Positions 7,792-14,740 of a DNA stretch of 47,433 nucleotides are shown piece after piece (the first letter of the stretch is position 1; the number at the start of each line of letters is the position of its first letter). The notes below the pieces were generated by a model. That model was not told the DNA's origin, searched no databases, and was given only the letters and a program-made list of their open reading frames with translations. A program made the position numbers and the translations under genes. The stretch is from a virus: IMG/VR virus record IMGVR_UViG_3300025383_000039, positions 1 to 47,433 of that record, one strand, 5' to 3'.

Positions 7792-7820
7792 TTGACAGAT
7801 AATGATATCGCTGATACAAT
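7792..7820 (+). promoter_or_regulatory. Sigma70 promoter TTGACA-17-TACAAT
   Basis: TTGACA 7792-7797 and TACAAT 7815-7820 with ideal spacing. It drives the GroES-WhiB-thioredoxin operon, with a leader of about 23 nt. Confidence 0.85.
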
Positions 7821-7849
7821 ATAATGTAACTACTAGTAGAAAGAACTAA

Positions 7850-8155
7850 ATGACAAATATTGAACCGCTAGGTGGACTTGTCTTAGTAAAAGAAATCCAA
7901 GAGCAGGATACTCAAACCGCATCAGGTTTAATTATTACTGCATCTGCTATGGAATCAAAACTTTCACGAGGACAAATTATTAAAATGGGTCCAGGAGAAA
8001 GAGATCAAAATGGAGTAATTCATCCATTGCCACTAAATATTGGTGACGTTATTATTTATAACGACATGCATGCAACTGAAATAACCGACAGCTCTGGCGA
8101 AAAATATCAATTTATTAGCTGGAGAAACCTATTTGGAACGGAAAATAATGCCTAA
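7850..8155 (+). CDS. groES: GroES-like co-chaperonin
   Basis: 101 residues, the usual Cpn10 length. PLGGLVLVKE, a mobile-loop region (TASGLIITASAME), GQIIKMGPGERDQNG, GDVIIYND and a C-terminal YQFISWRNLF follow Cpn10 order. It would cap host GroEL and help fold phage proteins, as T4 gp31 does. It is the first gene of the operon and its stop overlaps the next ATG by 8 nt (ATGCCTAA). Confidence 0.9.
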   Translation: MTNIEPLGGLVLVKEIQEQDTQTASGLIITASAMESKLSRGQIIKMGPGERDQNGVIHPLPLNIGDVIIYNDMHATEITDSSGEKYQFISWRNLFGTENNA

Positions 8156-8378
8156 GATTACATTTAATTATGAGCAAGCTCATGATTTTGTAGCTAAAAA
8201 CAAGCATAATGGTTTTTATTGGGATGGCTATACCATTACACGATGGATCCCAAGTACCAAGGGCTATGCACAAACAAACGGTATGTTTAAAAATAATCAG
8301 TGGGGTGAAGTATTTCGCAATCCGCTAAACTCTAACGGAGAATGGGATATTCCAGAAGCCTATGGAAAGTTTATTTAA
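8148..8378 (+). CDS. Hypothetical phage protein
   Basis: 76 residues, starting at ATG 8148, which overlaps the GroES stop; an upstream in-frame TTG at 8133 is less likely. The sequence is rich in aromatic residues and Asn (FYWDGYTITRWIP, NNQWGEVFRNP) and looks like a small beta-rich fold. No family is recognised. It lies inside the GroES-WhiB operon and overlaps WhiB by 17 nt. Confidence 0.7.
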   Translation: MPKITFNYEQAHDFVAKNKHNGFYWDGYTITRWIPSTKGYAQTNGMFKNNQWGEVFRNPLNSNGEWDIPEAYGKFI

Positions 8379-8688
8379 ATTTATCGGTATTGATGATGAA
8401 GATATCCAATGGTATCATCTAGCATCATGTAACGGAATGACAACTAGTTATAAGTTTGATTGGTTTTATGATCTTTATGAAACAGATAAAGAAGTAGCAA
8501 AGCAAGTTGATCAAATATGTATGAACTGCCCAGTTATTAAAATCTGTCATTCAGAAGGCGTAAAAAATAAGGAGAAGGGTGTTTGGGGTGGAGTTTATAT
8601 GGATCTAGGTAGACCAGATAAGCAATACAATGATCACAAAACTCCAGAAGTTTGGAAGAGGTTAAAAAAACTTCATGCACAGAAGTAA
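8362..8688 (+). CDS. WhiB-family Fe-S transcription factor
   Basis: 108 residues. The four cluster ligands are present: C23 in ASC, then C53-x2-C56-x5-C62, followed by the diagnostic turn GVWGG (73-77) and a basic tail (residues 97-108). WhiB proteins carry a [4Fe-4S] cluster, bind sigma factor region 4 and are restricted to Actinobacteria and their phages, so this is the clearest host clue. In phages they reprogramme host transcription or block superinfection. It is a plausible partner of the unusual minus-strand promoters. Confidence 0.9.
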   Translation: MESLFKFIGIDDEDIQWYHLASCNGMTTSYKFDWFYDLYETDKEVAKQVDQICMNCPVIKICHSEGVKNKEKGVWGGVYMDLGRPDKQYNDHKTPEVWKRLKKLHAQK

Positions 8689-8950
8689 GTATACAAAAGA
8701 TATAGCAAGAAAAATACGTGAGATAAAACCTCCCGTTAGAAACTTGCTGCTAGATATTAGGGATAGACCTAATTATCTGGCGTTGACTGTATACGAAAGT
8801 AATATCATGGAGTATAATGAAACAGATAGAATGGCAATCATGAACTATCTGCTTTTAGTAAGACAACTTATTCAATCATTTGGCATAGCCTGCGAATTAG
8901 AAGGGATGAAGTATACTGATGAACAACTCAGAAGAAGAAGATCTAAGTGA
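8675..8950 (+). CDS. Hypothetical basic protein
   Basis: 91 residues, basic at both ends with a very basic C-terminus (LRRRRSK). Mostly helical, with YNETDRMAIMNYLLLVRQLIQ as the longest amphipathic stretch. It overlaps WhiB by 14 nt and the next gene by 32 nt. Nucleic-acid binding is possible from charge alone; no family is recognised. Confidence 0.7.
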   Translation: MHRSKYTKDIARKIREIKPPVRNLLLDIRDRPNYLALTVYESNIMEYNETDRMAIMNYLLLVRQLIQSFGIACELEGMKYTDEQLRRRRSK

Positions 8951-9137
8951 AGAAACTGTAACTTATGTCTATATACCTGACGAGGGAGTATATGGAACTA
9001 TTGTGTCACAGGGTGCTTGGGCATCAATGATAGAGTATTTTGATGGTGGCGTTGGATACACTATTGAAGTGCCAAATGATGAATTTATTGAAGTAAATGA
9101 AATAGGTATTGGTTATTTAAATGAAGGAGATTTTTAA
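8919..9137 (+). CDS. Small acidic beta-rich protein
   Basis: 72 residues. An acidic N-terminus is followed by alternating beta pattern (TYVYIPDEGVYGTIV, ASMIEYFDGGVGYTIEV) resembling a small barrel. The ATG lies inside the upstream gene (32-nt overlap), and the stop shares one base with the next start. No family is recognised. Confidence 0.65.
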   Translation: MNNSEEEDLSEETVTYVYIPDEGVYGTIVSQGAWASMIEYFDGGVGYTIEVPNDEFIEVNEIGIGYLNEGDF

Positions 9138-9367
9138 TGCTTTGCTTTAGTTGCAATAAATCTAAGCAACAATTAACACCAGTAAAATCAAGTCTTTTGT
9201 CAGGAATGCAGCTTTTCCTATGTCAATCTTGTCTTGATTTAAAGTACGAGCCACGCTGGGTTGTTATTTTGGCGGGTAGACAAAAAGGTCCTGAGTATGT
9301 GCGTGAACATATTGTTAAGAATCTATATGTAGGTAATAAAATATCAGCGGAGGAAATAATTGCTTAA
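9137..9367 (+). CDS. Small zinc-ribbon protein
   Basis: 76 residues with C3-x2-C6 and C29-x2-C32 knuckles, typical of a four-cysteine zinc ribbon, then a short helical tail. Its start overlaps the previous stop by one base (TAATG), and its stop overlaps the thioredoxin TTG start by 8 nt. Small zinc ribbons of this type in phages often bind proteins or nucleic acid; the partner is unknown. Confidence 0.75.
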   Translation: MLCFSCNKSKQQLTPVKSSLLSGMQLFLCQSCLDLKYEPRWVVILAGRQKGPEYVREHIVKNLYVGNKISAEEIIA

Positions 9368-9662
9368 GATAACAAATGATATAAATGAATTCAAGGCAGA
9401 AGATAAGTGTGTAGTTTATTTTACTGCTGAATGGTGTGGTCCATGCAAGCAATTGAAGCCACAATATGGTAAAGTATCGGTAACTGATCCAGATACTAAT
9501 TATTATATGCTTGATGTTGACAAAATACCTACAGATGAGTTATCATATTATAATATCCAAAGCATCCCGCAAGTTTTTGTAATGAAAAAGGGTGAGATTG
9601 CAAAGGTTATAAAGTCTAGAACTGCTGATGGCATTTTGTTAGAAAAGGATTCGGTGGAATGA
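9360..9662 (+). CDS. Thioredoxin
   Basis: 100 residues with the WCGPC active site (C26, C29), the cis-proline P70 in SIPQVF and thioredoxin strand order. The start is TTG, supported by GGAGG at 9349-9353 at ideal spacing; it overlaps the zinc-ribbon gene by 8 nt. Likely roles are reducing phage ribonucleotide reductase (33704-35638) or acting as a polymerase factor as in T7; the first is favoured because that reductase is encoded here. Confidence 0.92.
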   Translation: MLKITNDINEFKAEDKCVVYFTAEWCGPCKQLKPQYGKVSVTDPDTNYYMLDVDKIPTDELSYYNIQSIPQVFVMKKGEIAKVIKSRTADGILLEKDSVE

Positions 9663-10210
9663 CAACTATTGTTGCGGTTGCAAAAAACGGCAATGTAATT
9701 ATGGGTGCAGATTCTCAAACTACAGTAGGATCTAGACCTATCAGGCATCCAAAGATGGAAAAAATAACTAAGAATAATGGCTGGCTAATTGCTGGAAGTG
9801 GTGATGCTACTCCATGTGATTTGTTCCAACATCTTTTTGTTCCGCCAGTTCCAACAATTAAAGAGCGTCATGATTTGCACAAGTTTATGATTACTAAGTT
9901 TGTTCCAGCCATGCAAGACTTTTTGGAAGAAAATAATTATAAGCCCGATCCAAATGATAAGGATGCTGGTTTTAATATGCTTTTTGCATTTGACGGGGAA
10001 ATATTTGAAATTGGAAATGATTATACTGTAACACTTAATAGCGAGGGTATTTACGGTATTGGAAATGGTCATCAATTCGCTATTGGTGCGTTGTCCGCTG
10101 GTGCAAGTGTAGAGAAAGCTCTTGAAATTGCTGCTAACAATGATGTTTATACTTCTGGACCATTTCAGATTGTTAAGCAACAAAAGCATATGGTTCCAAG
10201 GAAACCTTAG
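9659..10210 (+). CDS. HslV / proteasome-beta-like Ntn hydrolase
   Basis: 183 residues. The start reads MTTIVAVAKNGNVIMGADSQ: removal of Met leaves Thr1, with D17 and a downstream Lys as in HslV and 20S beta subunits. IAGSGD and GALSAGASVEKALEIA, then DVYTSGP, also follow the HslV pattern. Such enzymes form rings that degrade unfolded proteins with a partner ATPase. No HslU-like gene is in view, so it may pair with a host ATPase or act alone. It overlaps thioredoxin by 4 nt and ends the operon. Confidence 0.82.
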   Translation: MTTIVAVAKNGNVIMGADSQTTVGSRPIRHPKMEKITKNNGWLIAGSGDATPCDLFQHLFVPPVPTIKERHDLHKFMITKFVPAMQDFLEENNYKPDPNDKDAGFNMLFAFDGEIFEIGNDYTVTLNSEGIYGIGNGHQFAIGALSAGASVEKALEIAANNDVYTSGPFQIVKQQKHMVPRKP

Positions 10211-10226
10211 AGTTTCCTGAGTTGCC

Positions 10227-10255
10227 TTGACATAAACAAAAACATGAGATAGAAT
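10227..10255 (+). promoter_or_regulatory. Strong sigma70 promoter TTGACA-17-TAGAAT
   Basis: TTGACA 10227-10232, TAGAAT 10250-10255, 17-bp spacer. It serves the secreted surface protein only. Confidence 0.88.
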
Positions 10256-10263
10256 AGAGTATT

Positions 10264-10295
10264 CGTGTTGCAATGACACGATTATCCTGTACAGG
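10264..10295 (+). other. Inverted repeats in 5' leader
   Basis: CGTGT...ACACG (10264-10280) and CCTGTACAGG (10286-10295) sit in the 57-nt leader of the surface protein gene. They could be mRNA-stabilising hairpins or an operator. Confidence 0.4.
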
Positions 10296-10318
10296 GATAC
10301 TAACTAGATAGGAAAATA

Positions 10319-11407
10319 ATGAACGTAACTAAGAAGATCGCTATTGCAACTGCTGCAGCTCTTGCAATCGTAGGTGTTTCAAGTGTTGCTCACGCTAACC
10401 CGTTGGCAGTAACTGTAGCATCTGTAGCAAACACAACAACATCTGCAGCACCAAAGACAGTTGCAGTTCCAGTATCAAATGTAATTGATTCATCAAATAC
10501 AGTAGCACTTGCTGCTACAGCAGATACAGGCACAGTTGTCACATATGTTGCATCAGGCGTTAAGCTTGTTTCAGCACTTAATACATCAAATGCTCCAGTT
10601 AATGTAGCATCAGGTGTATCATCAATTTCAGTAACATCAACAGGTGCAACAGTAACTGTTTATGCTTATACAACTTCTACAGCAGTAGGTTCTGTAACCA
10701 TTACAAATGGTGCTTACTCTACTATTGTTTATATTCAGGGAACAGCAGGAGTTGCTGCAAATATTGCAGTAAATCCTCCAGCATCAGCAGCAGTTAATAC
10801 TGCTCCAACAATTTCAGTTTCAGCAACTGACGTTTTTGGAAATCCAGTAGCATCTGAGGCTATTTCTGTCACTTTGATTGGTGCAACATTTTCTGATGGA
10901 ACAATTACCAAGACACTTACAACTTCTGCAGTTACTTCTGCAGCAGGAGTAACACCAGTCACAGTTATTGGTTCAGCAACAGGCACTTTGTCTGCAGTTT
11001 CAGCAGGTACAGTAACTGTAGTTGCCACAGATACTTCAATTGCAGCAACTTCTACAGGTCTTCCTGCAGCAGTCAAGACAGCAGTTGGAACGTTTGCAGT
11101 AACTGATCTTTCAGGTCAGGTTGCATCTTTGTCAGCAACAGTAGCATCACTTAACTCACAAATTGGGTCTTTGAATGCACAACTTGCTCAGGCAAATGCA
11201 GCACTAGCAACAGCAAACACAGCACTAGCAACAGAAAAGGCTGCTCATACAGCAGATAACGCAGCAGCAAAGTCGGCATCTGATGCACAGACTGCTGCTT
11301 TTGCATCAGTTCAAACTGCACTGCAAAATGCAAATGCTAAGTATGCAGCACTTGTTGCTAAGTACAACCTACAGGCTAAGAAGTATCACTTCTCAGCAAC
11401 TAAGTAA
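10319..11407 (+). CDS. Secreted Ala/Thr/Val-rich surface protein with coiled coil
   Basis: 362 residues. A clear signal peptide (residues 1-26, AHA cleavage) is followed by beta-rich, Thr/Ser/Ala/Val-rich segments with an Ig/invasin-like stretch around residues 155-245 (ISVSATDVFGNPVASEAISVTLIG) and a C-terminal coiled coil at about 263-350 (SLNSQIGSLNAQLAQANAAL). It resembles a bacterial cell-surface or S-layer-like protein more than a virion protein. It is flanked by a strong promoter and a strong terminator, the layout of a moron gene. Surface remodelling or superinfection exclusion is inferred. Confidence 0.8.
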   Translation: MNVTKKIAIATAAALAIVGVSSVAHANPLAVTVASVANTTTSAAPKTVAVPVSNVIDSSNTVALAATADTGTVVTYVASGVKLVSALNTSNAPVNVASGVSSISVTSTGATVTVYAYTTSTAVGSVTITNGAYSTIVYIQGTAGVAANIAVNPPASAAVNTAPTISVSATDVFGNPVASEAISVTLIGATFSDGTITKTLTTSAVTSAAGVTPVTVIGSATGTLSAVSAGTVTVVATDTSIAATSTGLPAAVKTAVGTFAVTDLSGQVASLSATVASLNSQIGSLNAQLAQANAALATANTALATEKAAHTADNAAAKSASDAQTAAFASVQTALQNANAKYAALVAKYNLQAKKYHFSATK

Positions 11408-11420
11408 TTAATTACAAATT

Positions 11421-11449
11421 GGGCGGGTTTTAACTAACCCGCCCTTTTT
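11421..11449 (+). terminator. Rho-independent terminator
   Basis: Perfect 9-bp stem (11421-11429 / 11436-11444, GGGCGGGTT), 6-nt loop, TTTTT. Confidence 0.92.
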
Positions 11450-11451
11450 GG

Positions 11452-11457
11452 TATAAT
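11452..11457 (+). promoter_or_regulatory. Extended -10 (TGGTATAAT)
   Basis: Directly after the terminator T-run; the ATG is 9 nt downstream at 11467. GGAGG (11458-11462) lies between but would be upstream of the predicted +1. Confidence 0.6.
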
Positions 11458-11466
11458 GGAGGTATT

Positions 11467-11667
11467 ATGGAATCAAATAAAAGAAGTATCTTAAAAACAG
11501 TATCATGGTATACATTTCATCTGATCGTTGCTACAATTATGGCTTACATTATAACTGGAAGCAAAGAAGAAGCAGGTGCTATTGCAGGGGCAGAGATGAT
11601 TTGGGAATCAGGTTTGTTCTATCTTCATGAAAGAGGATGGGCAAAATGGGGTAAGAAAATTAAATGA
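11467..11667 (+). CDS. DUF2061-like small membrane protein
   Basis: 66 residues. KRSILKTVSWYTFHLIVATIMAYIITG followed by AGAIAGAEMIWESGLFYLHERGWAKW closely follows the DUF2061 pattern (two membrane segments, HER-x-W near the end). The function of that family is unknown. Its stop overlaps the next ATG by 4 nt, forming a three-gene operon with 11664-12179. Confidence 0.82.
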   Translation: MESNKRSILKTVSWYTFHLIVATIMAYIITGSKEEAGAIAGAEMIWESGLFYLHERGWAKWGKKIK

Positions 11668-11948
11668 GTAATGAGCTTTGGTCATGGGGACTATCTATAC
11701 TTGGTGTTATTGGCATATTGCTGGTAGGTCACAAAAATTGGCGGGGCTACTTAGTAAGTATTGCCACAGAATTTGCTTGGGTAGCATATAGTATCCAAAC
11801 TAAACAATGGGGTTTTATATTTGGGTCAACAGTTTATATTTCAGCATATGGATTAAATATAAGCAAATGGCTTGATGAAGTAAGAAGAAATAAGATTAAG
11901 AATATGTTTACGTTTAATCCATTACATAATTATAGAAAGAGTAAATAA
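11664..11948 (+). CDS. Small multi-pass membrane protein (PnuC-like appearance)
   Basis: 94 residues with three likely membrane segments (about 6-22, 26-44, 49-66) then a basic cytoplasmic tail. The spacing of Trp and Gly residues resembles half of a PnuC-type vitamin transporter or the small phage proteins derived from it; this is only an impression. Overlaps its neighbours by ATGA upstream and abuts the next gene. Confidence 0.65.
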   Translation: MSNELWSWGLSILGVIGILLVGHKNWRGYLVSIATEFAWVAYSIQTKQWGFIFGSTVYISAYGLNISKWLDEVRRNKIKNMFTFNPLHNYRKSK

Positions 11949-12179
11949 ATGTCGGGTGATATTCCACTATCAGTTTCAAATTTGGAAAAGATTGTTGAAG
12001 TTGTAGCAACAGAGTTGCTAGAGCAATGGGCAATTGATGATCGTTTTGTTGAAGAAAATCTTGAAGAAGCAAAGCTTGATGCAATTGATGACACAGTATT
12101 TGTTATCAATAGTTTTATGAATTATTTTAATGAAGCAATGCTTACAGCAAAAACACAGCAGCCAGGTTTAATTATTTAA
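11949..12179 (+). CDS. Hypothetical acidic helical protein
   Basis: 76 residues, acidic and almost entirely helical (LEKIVEVVATELLEQWAIDD, then LDAIDDTVFVINSFMNYFNEAM). The ATG follows the preceding stop without a gap. No family is recognised. Third gene of the membrane-protein operon. Confidence 0.7.
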   Translation: MSGDIPLSVSNLEKIVEVVATELLEQWAIDDRFVEENLEEAKLDAIDDTVFVINSFMNYFNEAMLTAKTQQPGLII

Positions 12180-12189
12180 AAATAACTGG

Positions 12190-12195
12190 TATAAT
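12190..12195 (+). promoter_or_regulatory. Extended -10 (TGGTATAAT)
   Basis: Predicted +1 falls at about 12202, on the palindrome at 12201-12218. Confidence 0.6.
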
Positions 12196-12200
12196 ATAAA

Positions 12201-12218
12201 AGTAGTGCTAGCACTACT
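12201..12218. other. Perfect 18-bp palindrome at the transcription start
   Basis: AGTAGTGCT|AGCACTACT is fully self-complementary. It may be an operator overlapping +1 or form a 5' hairpin in the DUF1003 mRNA. Confidence 0.6.
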
Positions 12219-12232
12219 CGGGGGTATTTACC

Positions 12233-12610
12233 ATTAAAAAAGTAATTCTTAAGTCTAAGCATCAGTTCAAGCATTTTGAAAAGAGAATTGAAGAGTTCTC
12301 TGATTGGGTTGCAGAAGTTTCAGCCAGTCCTTGGTTTCTTTTGACGCATATGCTTTGGTGGGGATCTTGGATAGGTTTTAGGGTAGAAGCCTTTCCATAT
12401 GGTTTATTGACCCTTATAGTGTCCTTAGAGGCTATTATATTGTCTTGCCTACTCTTATCATCGGGAAACCGTGAAGGAGAGACAGAGAAGAAAATAGCCC
12501 GCAAAGACTTGCGTTTAAGCACAGAAACCAATATAATGGTAGAAGAGATTCATGATATGATCCGTGATTTGCAAGAAGATGTTCGTCTTCTTCAGGATGA
12601 GGGGGAATAG
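12233..12610 (+). CDS. DUF1003-like membrane protein with probable ATT start
   Basis: 125 residues from the proposed start. The frame is open from 12212, but no ATG, GTG or TTG occurs before 12332/12341, where the domain would be truncated. ATT at 12233 is preceded by GGGGG (12220-12224) at good spacing, so an ATT start is proposed. The core (ASPWFLLTHMLWWGSWI, two membrane segments, SSGNREGETEKKIARKDL, then a coiled-coil tail) follows DUF1003. Function unknown. Confidence 0.65.
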   Translation: MKKVILKSKHQFKHFEKRIEEFSDWVAEVSASPWFLLTHMLWWGSWIGFRVEAFPYGLLTLIVSLEAIILSCLLLSSGNREGETEKKIARKDLRLSTETNIMVEEIHDMIRDLQEDVRLLQDEGE

Positions 12611-12611
12611 T

Positions 12612-12698
12612 ATGCGTTGCCTGCTACTTTGGGTTGCAATGGCTGTTATAACAGCTTCATCCATGCGTTGTCACGTTAAGAAATATCATAGAAAGTGA
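12612..12698 (+). CDS. Tiny membrane peptide
   Basis: 28 residues: one hydrophobic segment (LLLWVAMAVITA) and a basic tail (HVKKYHRK). It starts one base after the DUF1003 stop and ends 4 nt before the next gene, which supports translation, but there is no strong ribosome site. Confidence 0.45.
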   Translation: MRCLLLWVAMAVITASSMRCHVKKYHRK

Positions 12699-12702
12699 TA
12701 AA

Positions 12703-13254
12703 ATGAATATAGAAGAAACTAAAGAAAAATTAAAATATGCTTTTGAAAATAGACAAGTTCTTGTTTTAGAAAAAGCATTTAGTGAAGTTCCCAATTGGGG
12801 AAATTTTGTTGATATGATTGAACATGTTGATTCAAATAATCATAATTCAACAAATACCAGAGGGGATAAATTTGGTATTCATGCATCAATGTATATTAGA
12901 ATTTCGGATGTATTTGACCCAGTAACAAAGAGAAGTGCTGGAGATAAAATCCCAGAATTTGATGCTGTATTAGATTTTTGTAACAATTTGTTTGAAAAAG
13001 AAACTACATATGCTGAAGCATATATTAATTTAAAGACACAAACTGACATTGCTGGGGCACATAATGATCCCTGGACTGCTGTTGCCTGGACATGTATTGG
13101 TGAAGTAGAATGGCGTATCTATAGAGATCAGGAGTCTAAATCTGATTTTTACAAAATTTTTACAAATCCAGGAGATCTAATTATTATTCCACAAGGGGTT
13201 ATGCATTCTGTACATCCAGTAACACCAAGAGCCAGCATATCTCTAGCGTATTGA
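12703..13254 (+). CDS. JmjC/cupin-like putative 2OG oxygenase
   Basis: 183 residues. H120-N-D122, CIGEVEWRI (131-139), NPGD, H168 and R176 line up with the protein at 494-1039, so this is its paralogue. The N-terminal half also aligns loosely (VLEKAFSEVPNWGNFV against LLKNFMPDVPTWDSFI). The iron ligands appear intact. The product is probably a hydroxylase of unknown substrate; the next promoter overlaps its stop codon. Confidence 0.72.
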   Translation: MNIEETKEKLKYAFENRQVLVLEKAFSEVPNWGNFVDMIEHVDSNNHNSTNTRGDKFGIHASMYIRISDVFDPVTKRSAGDKIPEFDAVLDFCNNLFEKETTYAEAYINLKTQTDIAGAHNDPWTAVAWTCIGEVEWRIYRDQESKSDFYKIFTNPGDLIIIPQGVMHSVHPVTPRASISLAY

Positions 13255-13280
13255 CATATTAGATACATTACTGATACAAT
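13251..13280 (+). promoter_or_regulatory. Sigma70-type promoter TTGACA-18-TACAAT
   Basis: TTGACA 13251-13256 overlaps the stop of the upstream gene; TACAAT 13275-13280 ends 7 nt before ATG 13288. It heads the 13.3-17.4 kb gene run. Confidence 0.8.
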
Positions 13281-13287
13281 ACAATTT

Positions 13288-13344
13288 ATGACAACTGAAG
13301 CATTTCCAAATGTAATGAAAGCTTGGGTAGAACATGACGTTTGA
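13288..13344 (+). CDS. Near-leaderless 18-residue upstream peptide
   Basis: The ATG lies at the predicted mRNA 5' end and the stop overlaps the next gene by 11 nt, so ribosomes that finish here could reinitiate on the 53-residue gene. Sequence MTTEAFPNVMKAWVEHDV. Real translation is uncertain. Confidence 0.35.
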   Translation: MTTEAFPNVMKAWVEHDV

Positions 13345-13495
13345 TGATTATATTAAACGAATTACAGAACAAGATGCAGAATTACTAAAGAATCTTGGAT
13401 CTGACTTTGATGAAGAAGGCATACCATATTGGGAAAAATGGGGAACAGAAGCCAAATTTGATGATGAATTCCCTATTGACAAAACACAACACTAA
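13334..13495 (+). CDS. Small acidic hypothetical protein
   Basis: 53 residues, acidic and helical (ITEQDAELLKNLGSDFDEEG), with a tryptophan pair WEKWG. It starts inside the 18-residue upstream peptide, without a good ribosome site of its own, consistent with coupled translation. No family is recognised. Confidence 0.6.
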   Translation: MTFDDYIKRITEQDAELLKNLGSDFDEEGIPYWEKWGTEAKFDDEFPIDKTQH

Positions 13496-13511
13496 CTGAT
13501 AGGATAAGGTC

Positions 13512-14000
13512 ATGCAAACATTCCTTCCATACCCCGCCATGCGGGACAGTTTAGATGCATTGGACAACAAGCGTCTTAACAAGCAAATCCTAGAAACATA
13601 CCAAATTCTAAATGTATTGTCTGGTCAGTCCAAGTCTGGTGCTTGGCGTAATCATCCCGCTGTACTTATGTGGGCGGGTGCTGAGAATGAACTATGGCGT
13701 TATGGCATGACTGCTATTGCAGTTGCTAATATACGTGGTATCAAGACTGAAAACAATCTTGCTAATATGCAATCACTTGCTAGTAAAGCTGCGATATATT
13801 GGGGTAATGATGAACCTATGTGGCGTACAGACTCTAAAACACTTAAGCGTGTGACCACTACACATAAAGCAAATCTATATCGCAAAGACCCAGAATACTA
13901 TGCAGAATATGCATCTGCAGTTAATGATCAATATAATCAACCATGTTGTGACGGCTGCCAATACTATTGGCCTACCCACCCATTAAGGAGTAAAAAATGA
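13512..14000 (+). CDS. Pyrimidine-dimer DNA glycosylase-like (Pyr_excise) protein
   Basis: 162 residues. MQTFLPYPAM, LDNKRLNKQILETYQIL, GAWRNHPAVLMWAG, and a later CCDGCQYYW are the pattern of a phage family related to T4 endonuclease V (DenV), which excises UV-induced pyrimidine dimers. The family link is recognised by pattern only. Ends with ATGA overlap into the next gene. A DNA-repair role would suit a sunlit freshwater host. Confidence 0.72.
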   Translation: MQTFLPYPAMRDSLDALDNKRLNKQILETYQILNVLSGQSKSGAWRNHPAVLMWAGAENELWRYGMTAIAVANIRGIKTENNLANMQSLASKAAIYWGNDEPMWRTDSKTLKRVTTTHKANLYRKDPEYYAEYASAVNDQYNQPCCDGCQYYWPTHPLRSKK

Positions 14001-14167
14001 CAACAGATGGGTTTATTATATTTTGGTCAATTGTGATACTGTTTTTTGTTCCACTACTAATTATTGGCCTTATTGTTGGGTGGAAAACAAGCGGAGGTAC
14101 TAATTGCGTTTACTGCGGTTTTCCACTAGAGGGCACTCACGGAGATTGCTTTAGGAAAAACAGATGA
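13997..14167 (+). CDS. Single-pass membrane protein with Cys cluster
   Basis: 56 residues. A membrane segment at about 6-29 (FIIFWSIVILFFVPLLIIGL) is followed by C37-x2-C40 and a later H-G-D-C51, a possible zinc site outside the membrane. AAGGAG precedes the ATG. Both ends overlap neighbours by ATGA. Confidence 0.7.
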   Translation: MTTDGFIIFWSIVILFFVPLLIIGLIVGWKTSGGTNCVYCGFPLEGTHGDCFRKNR

Positions 14168-14463
14168 CACACGATGAATTGTTAACAAAACTAGAGCAGC
14201 GTTACTGGAAGATGTTTAATCATAATTCCACAGACCAATCTGACTTAGGCACAGAACATCGGATATTGATACAGCAAAGTTATTTTGCCCTTCGCACAGT
14301 AGTGGAATTGCATAAGCCAGATTCAAATGGAATATGCGAAGCATGTGATGGTGAATGTTGGGGTTGTGGAGAATGGGGTTGTGAATGGCCTAAATGTGAT
14401 TGTGATTGCCATCCTTTATATCCTTGCGATACTATGCAGGCAATTGAAAAGGAGTTGGGATGA
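14164..14463 (+). CDS. Cys-rich putative zinc-binding protein
   Basis: 99 residues. A helical N-terminal half is followed by a dense cysteine block at about 67-91 (ICEACDGECWGCGEWGCEWP and CDCDCHPLYPC), enough for two or more zinc sites. Overlaps both neighbours by 4 nt. No family is recognised. Confidence 0.7.
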   Translation: MTHDELLTKLEQRYWKMFNHNSTDQSDLGTEHRILIQQSYFALRTVVELHKPDSNGICEACDGECWGCGEWGCEWPKCDCDCHPLYPCDTMQAIEKELG

Positions 14464-14597
14464 GTGATGAACTATTGGAAGGTATTAAAACAAAAGCTGG
14501 TCAAGAACTAATCACATATATGAATCAAAACTATGGTTCATCGGTATGGGGAGTAGTTAGAGATGCAGTAGAAGCCATTGAGAAGGAGTTACAGTAA
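14460..14597 (+). CDS. Small hypothetical protein
   Basis: 45 residues, helical, ending in VRDAVEAIEKELQ, which resembles the end of the preceding protein (MQAIEKELG); the shared ending suggests related helices or local duplication. ATGA overlap upstream, TAATG overlap downstream. Confidence 0.6.
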   Translation: MSDELLEGIKTKAGQELITYMNQNYGSSVWGVVRDAVEAIEKELQ

Positions 14598-14740
14598 TGG
14601 CGGGAACTTATAATAGATGCCCATATTGCGATAGCCTAAGAAAGCGTTATATGCCATTTGGTGAACTAAAGATATGCATTGATTGCTATGAAGAAATGGC
14701 TGGGGATGCTTGGATAAAGGAGCAAAAGGAATCACAGTGA
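14597..14740 (+). CDS. Small zinc-ribbon protein
   Basis: 47 residues with C8-x2-C11 and C27-x2-C30 flanking a basic turn (DSLRKRYMPFG), a compact four-cysteine zinc ribbon. One-base overlap with the upstream stop and a 4-nt overlap with the GTG start downstream. Confidence 0.65.
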   Translation: MAGTYNRCPYCDSLRKRYMPFGELKICIDCYEEMAGDAWIKEQKESQ

